From Fidelibacterota bacterium (lineage in GTDB: Bacteria > Fidelibacterota > Marinisomatia > Marinisomatales > TCS56), in assembly GCA_013203015.1 (NCBI GenBank), contig JABMPO010000085.1, positions 1-5,001 of the forward strand: a DNA stretch of 5,001 bases, written 5' to 3'. Below the pieces are notes generated by a model. That model worked only from the letters and a program-made list of their open reading frames with translations. It ran no database searches and was not told where the DNA came from. This document shows positions 1 through 5,001 of the stretch, piece after piece (position 1 is the first letter of the stretch; each line of letters starts with the position of its first letter). The position numbers and the translations under genes were made by a program.

Positions 1-1
1 C

Positions 2-946
2 AGGGATGTGCTGGATAATATTGATCAATATAACGGTACAATTGTGGAATTAGTCGGGGTGATCACGGTGCCGGCCGGAATTATCTGGGATGGTCGGAGC
101 CAGGCTTACCTGCAGGACAATTCCGAACGGGGCATAATTCTTGATAAAAGCCTGCCAATCGATGCCACACTCAACCGCGGGGATTCGGTTCTGGTAACTG
201 CTGAAGTCGCCCTTTATCTGGAGACAACGCCCCAATTACAGAATTACACAGTTCAAACCATTAAAACCAATGCTACCGTTCCGGTGGTGAAATTGAATCT
301 TGAGGAATTTGCCACCCTGCAATACAATAATACATTTGTGGAAGTCGTCGGTGTGATCAATTCCCGCTCAGTCCCAACAGCCACCAACACTGGTTCCAAT
401 ATCGTTATCTCTGATTATACCGGAGAACAGACCACTGTTCGGATCTGGAACTCGACTAATATACTTTATAATATCAGTGGTGTATTGATAAATAATTCCT
501 TGGATTCCCTGCTGCAGGAAGGCACAACAATTGTCGTGCGAGGGCTGGGTGGTGAGTACCAGGGTACCCAGTTAATGCCGGCTTTTGCGGAAGATATTTC
601 GGAGTGGGTGGAAGGAGAGGAAGGTGATTTTGAAATCTACCTGCGAGTTGAACCCTATCCTTTTGTGCCCCAATTGGGTGAGAGAATCAATTATGAATTC
701 AGCTACCCGGCCAACTCCCGTATCAAATTGCGGCTGTTCGATGTGGCCGGGCGTAACATTACCCCGCTCTACGATGAATTCCGAAAAGTATCTTATTTCA
801 TCCAGGGCTCCTGGAACGGCCGTGATGAACTCAATCGGATCGTACCGCCTGGCGTATATCTAATGCATCTTGAGATAACCGATATAAAAACCGGGACTCT
901 TTATACTGAAATAGCCCCGGTGGTGATTGGAGTGTACGGCAAATGA
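2..946 (+). CDS. Secreted tandem OB-fold protein with FlgD-like C-terminal domain (5' partial)
   Basis: The reading frame is open to the left edge, so this is the C-terminal part of a longer protein; the GTG at position 8 is probably internal. Numbering residues from that GTG, two OB-fold-like beta modules lie at about 7-90 and 105-197. Each opens with a near-identical strand (QYNGTIVELVGVI and QYNNTFVEVVGVI), and the second ends in the OB-style segment VVRGLGGEYQGTQLMP. Residues about 208-312 resemble the FlgD Ig-like domain: a PYPFVPQLGE lead, LRLFDVAGRNI, SWNGRDELNRIVPPGVYLMHL. In FCB bacteria such C-terminal domains often end exported, surface-attached proteins and resemble type IX sorting domains. 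No catalytic residues and no cysteine are visible. The missing N-terminus could hold a signal peptide, further OB modules, or an enzyme or lamin-tail domain. Its stop overlaps the next start (ATGA), implying co-translation with the PorV-like gene. Domain assignment is by eye; the biochemical function is unknown. Confidence 0.8.
   Translation, partial: RDVLDNIDQYNGTIVELVGVITVPAGIIWDGRSQAYLQDNSERGIILDKSLPIDATLNRGDSVLVTAEVALYLETTPQLQNYTVQTIKTNATVPVVKLNLEEFATLQYNNTFVEVVGVINSRSVPTATNTGSNIVISDYTGEQTTVRIWNSTNILYNISGVLINNSLDSLLQEGTTIVVRGLGGEYQGTQLMPAFAEDISEWVEGEEGDFEIYLRVEPYPFVPQLGERINYEFSYPANSRIKLRLFDVAGRNITPLYDEFRKVSYFIQGSWNGRDELNRIVPPGVYLMHLEITDIKTGTLYTEIAPVVIGVYGK
929..932 (+). promoter_or_regulatory. 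Shine-Dalgarno-like GGAG for the PorV-like gene
   Basis: GGAG lies 10 bases before the ATG at 943, inside the end of the upstream gene. Together with the ATGA overlap it supports 943 as the start and suggests translational coupling. The spacing is slightly long, so re-initiation by terminating ribosomes may contribute. Confidence 0.45.
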
Positions 947-1851
947 AGCACCTGACAACAAAATCACTCATAATCTCATTGTCTATTTTCTTTGGTCTGT
1001 CATCGTTTATTTTCCCACAGGTGACAACGGAACAGCTTTATCACGGTGCCCATTCCATGGCATTGGCCGGTAGCAATGTGGCACATCAAACCGATGCCTG
1101 GGCGGCCTTTGCTAATCCCGCCGGTCTAACCCGGGTCAATGGAATGACTGCTGCTGTCGCTTATGAAGAGAATCTGGGTCAGAAATTTTTACCCCATTCC
1201 CAAATGACAGCTGCCATGCCGATTGGGAAATTTGGTGTGGCTGGGTTATCTCTGGACCGACTCGCGGTTTCCTATGCCGGCAATACCCTGACCACCGAAC
1301 TGGCGATCGGCTTTCAACATGGCTTTTTCCTGCAGCAAGACCAGAATTCCAGTCTGGCATTCGGTTATAGCCTGAAATATCTACAGCTGGATTTTGGAAA
1401 ATCAGCCGGCAGCGCAGGTGATGGGTCTGATGGTATCGATCTGGGACAGAGTCGCACCCTGGGGGTTGATATCGGATTCCTGGCCAGTTTACGAGACCGT
1501 CACTGGGTAGGCGTTCGAGTCATGAATTTCAATCGTCCCGATCTGGGGCAGACTGACAACGCCGTCGATTTGCCGCGTTCTGTTCAGGTCGGTGTGGGGT
1601 ATTCTCCCTACGACCTGGTCTGGACTACCTTTGCCATGACCAAATCAGCCGGTCATGTTAGCCAATATTCTGCCGGAATGGAATACGAAATCCTGAAGGG
1701 ATTAAAAATTCTGTCCGGTGTCCAGTCCAATCCCAATCGTTTGGGACTGGGCCTGCGCCTGGAATTACAGAAATTTGTGGTAGACTACGCATTAATGACC
1801 CATCCGGTCCTGCCCCTTAGTCATCAAATGTCATTGGGGATGTCATTATAA
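943..1851 (+). CDS. PorV/PorQ-like outer-membrane beta-barrel protein
   Basis: This complete 302-residue protein begins with a signal peptide: MKHLTTK, then a hydrophobic stretch at about 8-24, with cleavage probably near FIFPQ (22-26). The mature start carries the family signature at about 36-62: GAHSMALAGSNVAH, then WAAFANPAGL, the equivalent of the usual 'R-x-MGGA...NPAGL' block of PorV/PorQ and UPF0164 proteins. Amphipathic strands follow, including GYSLKYLQLDFG (about 145-156), a glycine-rich loop, and a C-terminal VDYALMTHPVLPLSHQMSLGMSL-type ending. It should sit in the outer membrane with a FadL-like barrel. In type IX secretion, PorV shuttles cargo from the translocon to surface attachment; whether this paralogue does that is inference, resting on the FlgD-domain protein just upstream. 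The last residue is Leu rather than the more usual Phe. No cysteine is present. The start is supported by the signal peptide, the ATGA overlap and GGAG. The family call is fairly secure; the exact role is not. Confidence 0.85.
   Translation: MKHLTTKSLIISLSIFFGLSSFIFPQVTTEQLYHGAHSMALAGSNVAHQTDAWAAFANPAGLTRVNGMTAAVAYEENLGQKFLPHSQMTAAMPIGKFGVAGLSLDRLAVSYAGNTLTTELAIGFQHGFFLQQDQNSSLAFGYSLKYLQLDFGKSAGSAGDGSDGIDLGQSRTLGVDIGFLASLRDRHWVGVRVMNFNRPDLGQTDNAVDLPRSVQVGVGYSPYDLVWTTFAMTKSAGHVSQYSAGMEYEILKGLKILSGVQSNPNRLGLGLRLELQKFVVDYALMTHPVLPLSHQMSLGMSL
1836..1840 (+). promoter_or_regulatory. Weak Shine-Dalgarno-like GGGGA for the HhH-barrel gene
   Basis: A purine run, GGGGA, lies 10 bases before the ATG at 1851 within the preceding gene. 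The match to a consensus ribosome site is poor. The TAATG stop/start overlap suggests re-initiation is the main route of translation here. Confidence 0.3.
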
Positions 1852-4310
1852 TGCGCCGATTGCTCCCGCTGATTTTACTACTTACGGTTTCACAGGCTCA
1901 ACTACTGAAACTGAATCGTGCCACGTTTGATGAGATTGCCGGTTTACCTATTACAATTGAACAGGCGGAGCTGCTGTACGATTATGTTGTTTATCAGGGA
2001 CCGGTGACAACCGTTTACCAGCTTACGGAAATCCCCGGTTTCGATTCACAGCTGCTTGAGGTTTTGAAGCCGCTGGTGTCGCTGGAATTACCGGAACTTA
2101 CTCGTTTTGGTTCGCGGCTCCAGGATTCCTACCGTAAGGTTGAGGACTGGACCAGCGAAGAAGGCGCCAACGAAGGCTTGATCGAGGTCTGGCTGGACCG
2201 GCTGGCGGAACCGCTCAACGTGAACGATGCCACTTACGACGATTTGATGGCCCTCCAGAATGTGAGTCCGGTAGACGCGGTGGCGGTGATCAAGCGTCAG
2301 CAGGAAGGGAGTATCGATTATCCCCGGGCACTACGGGGTGCGATTGGATTGTCCTATTATGGTTATCGAAACATGGCGGATTTTTTCCTCTATGGCGAAG
2401 ATGAATCGCGCAAGGGCTATCATTTTTGGTATAACACGACTTATAAAACTGTTCCTTCAACCATGTCTTTTGACTCGGAGGTGGGAGCGGTGGAACCACT
2501 GGGTGAGCACCCCGGCGACCTGCAGCATAAACTGGCAGCCAGTTTCGGAAAACACTGGAAATTCGGGTTGTCCTATCACAGGCACATGGGTGAGACTGAT
2601 CGTGCCCTGAAATTAGCCAATACTAAATCGGCTTTGATCTATCGCAATTTCAGCTTGGGTCAGGTCAAATTTGATCGCATTATCCTGGGAAATTTCTCAG
2701 CCACAATGGGACAGGGTGTGGTATTTGAAAGTACGGATTTCTTTTCACCGCGCCGATCCGGTTACGGCTGGAGCCGCAGGGTGGTTGGTGTCTTCTCGGA
2801 TCTGTCAAAATCCTATGAATATGCCCTGCAGGGCGCTGCCGTTCAGGGTTCGGTCGGTAATTTACAGGCTTTCGGATTTATCTCCACCAGGGAGCGGGAT
2901 GCAGTTCTGAACGCCGATAGTACCATATCGACCATGATCACGCTCTATCCTCGTACTAACTACGGATACAATGATCTTGATAATGATGGAAAGAGGGATT
3001 TATTGACAAATCCCTTGCTGGATGTGGTGACCGAGGTAACCTACGGTGGTAATTTCCGCTATACTTTTAAACCGGGCATGATTCTGGGTTTGTCGACCTA
3101 TGAAAGTCTGTACGATAAAGTGATCGACCCACAGGTTCAACGTACAGTGATCTCCGCCGCTGACGAAGGCAAATTCCTGACCTCAATCGGCAACACGGCC
3201 GATACCGAAATTGCCGCAATGTATGCCTCCGAAGCTGAATCACCGATCTGGTCGGATGCTAAAGCGCTACGGCGGGTCTTTGGTCTGGACTTCACGGCTG
3301 TGATCAAGAATCTGGCTTTACAGGGTGAATACGGTATCCTGGATAAGGATGGTATTATTGGCCAGTTTAGTAATGATCCCCGGGCACTGGTGCTCAGTGC
3401 TTATTTGCAATTCAACAGTCTCAATTTTCTGGTTGTTTACCGTGATTACGACCTGGATTATGATAATCCCTATCAGCGCTCATTCTCCAATTATCAGCGC
3501 TATAAGGGTACAATATTTGAGGATACTTTCTATCTTGAAGATGCGATTTATGGCTTTCTATATACCGGTGCCGCTCAACCCCAGGCTGAACGCGGGGTCT
3601 ATGTGTACAGCCGCTACCAATTTCACCGTCAGTTTGTACTGACCAGCGATTTTGATACCTGGACCCGGGTGGCCGATAATGCTCGCTATCTCAGGACGGT
3701 TGTTCGATTACAATACCGGCCGGCATTCAATTACCGTTTTAATATCCGGCAGAAATGGCAGATGCGAGGAGCTCATAACAAACTGGATCCATCTGCATTT
3801 TACGCTCGTGAGACAATTGTCCGGGCCCAACTCAGACTGTCACGGTATGATAACATTGAATTGTTGTACATCCAATCTTTTGTTGATTTCACCAACCGTC
3901 GCCGGCTATCGATTGATCCCCTGTCCGGGACGGCTCCAGCAATCGTAGGTAGTGCCGGAACCGGTAGTGAAGGCCTGGGATTTAGGATGAACCATAATTT
4001 TACCGACCGTATGAAAATCATGGGGCAGGTACTTATGTATAATGGCTTCATCTGGAATTTTGAAGATACCGATTTCCAGGTATTTGACAGCGGCGGCAGC
4101 GATGCTTTACGCTGGTGGGTAGCCATATTCAGTCGCTTGGGTGATAACTGGGCGATCCGGGTCAAATGGACTACCGACAGCGGACAATTAGTGACTAACT
4201 ACGCTTTTCCCAAAGCAGATGCAGAAGCAAATATTCGTACTTTAAATAATGGTCTGGCAACCCGTACCGAATCATCGGATATCAGGATTCAGGTGGATTA
4301 TGCTTTTTAA
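1851..4310 (+). CDS. Helix-hairpin-helix outer-membrane beta-barrel protein
   Basis: This 819-residue protein has a short signal peptide (MRRLLPLILLLTVSQA, cleavage after residue 16). Two ComEA-like (HhH)2 units follow: residues 21-76 (LNRATFDEIAGLP start, IPGFDSQ second hairpin) and 122-181 (LNVNDATYDDLMALQ start, AIGLSYYG second hairpin). From about 190 to 819 it is a long run of alternating aromatic-rich strands and polar loops, ending QVDYAF, a C-terminal Phe beta-signal for BAM insertion. LGNFSATMGQGVVF (279-292) and DLSKSYEYALQGAA (317-330) match, from memory, conserved blocks of the roughly 700-residue HhH barrel proteins common in Bacteroidota. The HhH part should face the periplasm. 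HhH units usually bind DNA nonspecifically, as in ComEA, but here the GxG turns are altered, so protein binding is also possible. A DLDNDGKRD loop (375-383) could bind calcium. The gene overlaps its upstream neighbour by one base (TAATG). Architecture is well supported; function is unknown. Confidence 0.87.
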   Translation: MRRLLPLILLLTVSQAQLLKLNRATFDEIAGLPITIEQAELLYDYVVYQGPVTTVYQLTEIPGFDSQLLEVLKPLVSLELPELTRFGSRLQDSYRKVEDWTSEEGANEGLIEVWLDRLAEPLNVNDATYDDLMALQNVSPVDAVAVIKRQQEGSIDYPRALRGAIGLSYYGYRNMADFFLYGEDESRKGYHFWYNTTYKTVPSTMSFDSEVGAVEPLGEHPGDLQHKLAASFGKHWKFGLSYHRHMGETDRALKLANTKSALIYRNFSLGQVKFDRIILGNFSATMGQGVVFESTDFFSPRRSGYGWSRRVVGVFSDLSKSYEYALQGAAVQGSVGNLQAFGFISTRERDAVLNADSTISTMITLYPRTNYGYNDLDNDGKRDLLTNPLLDVVTEVTYGGNFRYTFKPGMILGLSTYESLYDKVIDPQVQRTVISAADEGKFLTSIGNTADTEIAAMYASEAESPIWSDAKALRRVFGLDFTAVIKNLALQGEYGILDKDGIIGQFSNDPRALVLSAYLQFNSLNFLVVYRDYDLDYDNPYQRSFSNYQRYKGTIFEDTFYLEDAIYGFLYTGAAQPQAERGVYVYSRYQFHRQFVLTSDFDTWTRVADNARYLRTVVRLQYRPAFNYRFNIRQKWQMRGAHNKLDPSAFYARETIVRAQLRLSRYDNIELLYIQSFVDFTNRRRLSIDPLSGTAPAIVGSAGTGSEGLGFRMNHNFTDRMKIMGQVLMYNGFIWNFEDTDFQVFDSGGSDALRWWVAIFSRLGDNWAIRVKWTTDSGQLVTNYAFPKADAEANIRTLNNGLATRTESSDIRIQVDYAF

Positions 4311-4365
4311 CAAACATCAGCCGAAAAAAATTTCCCGCAATGGGACTGAGAATATCGAGAAAAAT

Positions 4366-5001
4366 ATGAAAATAAATATCCACAATATTTCAATTACCAT
4401 TTTATTGCTGATAGTCTGGGTCCCGGCCCAGACTTATTTTAATCAATTGTTTCCTGTGAGTACGGAATTGACCAGTACTCGTTCCCTGGGAATGGGAATG
4501 GCCGGCGTAGCCACCAGTACCGGATATGGTAATATCTGGTCCAATCCAGCCTTGTTGAATCCAGGGAACAACATGGGGATCGTGACTTTTTCTGCCAGTC
4601 TGGAACGAGTAGAAGAACAGCGCTCGTTTCCGGTGTTTGATATGTTTGACGATGTAGTTGCCGATAACATTTATGTTTCGAACCGGAACTGGTATAATAA
4701 TATCAGCGCTGGAATTTTACTAAATTTACCGCTGGGATTGCGGGCTGGTTTGGCTCGAATGACATTCTGGGATTTTAAATACGATTATCTGGAGGAAGTC
4801 CGTGGCAGCTTGCCCTCGGGGAATTATAATCGCGATCCTCTGGCGGGCTATCATAAAATTCACCGCGAGGGTCATATTAGTGCGACCAGTCTGGGACTGG
4901 CATTCAGTCCACTTTCCATATTGGATTTAGGTTTTGGGCTGCATTTATTAGCAGGGAGCGATCTGCTGGATCGGGGTGGTATTGAGGTGTACGACGATAA
5001 C
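4366..5001 (+). CDS. Second PorV/PorQ-like outer-membrane protein (3' partial)
   Basis: The frame is open from this ATG to the right edge (212 codons, no stop), so the C-terminus is missing. The start gives a clear signal peptide: MKINIHN, a hydrophobic core at about 8-20, and likely cleavage after VWVPA (21). The family block follows at about 38-65: TRSLGMGMAGVATSTGYG, then IWSNPALLN, parallel to the GAHSMALAGSNVAH...NPAGL block of the other PorV-like gene. Strands such as ISAGILLNLPLGLRAGLARM and SLGLAFSPLSILDLGFGLHL suit a FadL-like barrel. An in-frame ATG at 4300 would add 22 residues and overlap the previous gene by 11 bases. I prefer 4366 because the longer form gives an unusually long charged leader before the signal core; GAGA at 4357-4360 is a weak ribosome site. 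The 55-base gap contains no terminator, so it may belong to the same operon. It could instead be a FadL/OmpP1-type transporter. Confidence 0.75.
   Translation, partial: MKINIHNISITILLLIVWVPAQTYFNQLFPVSTELTSTRSLGMGMAGVATSTGYGNIWSNPALLNPGNNMGIVTFSASLERVEEQRSFPVFDMFDDVVADNIYVSNRNWYNNISAGILLNLPLGLRAGLARMTFWDFKYDYLEEVRGSLPSGNYNRDPLAGYHKIHREGHISATSLGLAFSPLSILDLGFGLHLLAGSDLLDRGGIEVYDDN

Noticed and set aside
6..53. ATG at position 6 as a start for the first gene
   Set aside because: This ATG is in a different frame and runs into a stop after about 15 codons. The true frame has no stop before the left edge, so the gene simply begins outside the window.
2320..3388. 13-base direct repeat ATCCCCGGGCACT at 2320-2332 and 3376-3388
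   Set aside because: Both copies encode a PRAL stretch in the same protein at unrelated structural positions. There is no extended similarity around them, so this looks like coincidence.
3800..4165. Minus-strand open frame of 121 codons
   Set aside because: It lies fully inside the HhH-barrel gene, has no recognisable domain or signal peptide, and the plus-strand frame there shows clear barrel strands and loops. It is an antisense shadow.
4327..4345. Possible minus-strand terminator: TCCC/GGGA stem with an A-run beside it (T-run on the minus strand)
   Set aside because: The stem is only four base pairs with a five-base loop, and no minus-strand gene exists here to terminate. On the plus strand no T-run follows, so it is not a terminator for the operon either.
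4340..4369. Nine-codon mini-ORF whose stop overlaps the ATG at 4366
   Set aside because: It could in principle act as a leader peptide, but it is too short, has no good ribosome site, and shows no regulatory codon run. Chance is sufficient.
4443..4670. Minus-strand open frame of 75 codons near the right end
   Set aside because: It is antisense to the partial PorV-like gene, whose frame carries a signal peptide and the conserved NPALLN block. The minus product has no recognisable features.

Overview
The window is a compact plus-strand block of four genes, all predicted to encode cell-envelope or exported proteins. The first and last genes run off the window edges. The mix is typical of the FCB superphylum: PorV/PorQ-type outer-membrane proteins, a secreted protein with a FlgD-like C-terminal Ig domain, and a large outer-membrane barrel carrying helix-hairpin-helix (HhH) repeats. 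My best guess is Neomarinimicrobiota (SAR406), Calditrichota or a related lineage. This is inferred from protein style only; no marker gene is present. Composition looks uniform, with no sign of recent transfer, mobile elements, RNA genes or CRISPR.

Layout. Positions 2-946 hold the C-terminal part of a secreted protein with two tandem OB-fold-like modules and a FlgD-like Ig domain. Positions 943-1851 encode a complete PorV/PorQ-like outer-membrane protein. Positions 1851-4310 encode an 819-residue protein with a signal peptide, two ComEA-like HhH units and a long beta-barrel ending in Phe. After a 55-base spacer, a second PorV/PorQ-like gene starts at 4366 and continues past the right edge. 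It has no stop codon in the window, so a search for closed ORFs would miss it.

How they may work together. The first three genes overlap by 4 bases (ATGA) and 1 base (TAATG), and no promoter or terminator is visible, so they look like one translationally coupled operon that may include the fourth. In type IX secretion, PorV-like proteins carry cargo bearing a C-terminal Ig-like sorting domain to the cell surface. A FlgD-domain protein beside a PorV homologue therefore suggests a cargo and shuttle pair. Folds often associated with nucleic acids (OB, HhH) occur in two of the exported proteins, which raises the hypothesis of an envelope system that handles extracellular DNA. The HhH hairpins lack the canonical GxG, however, so a protein-binding or structural role is equally possible.
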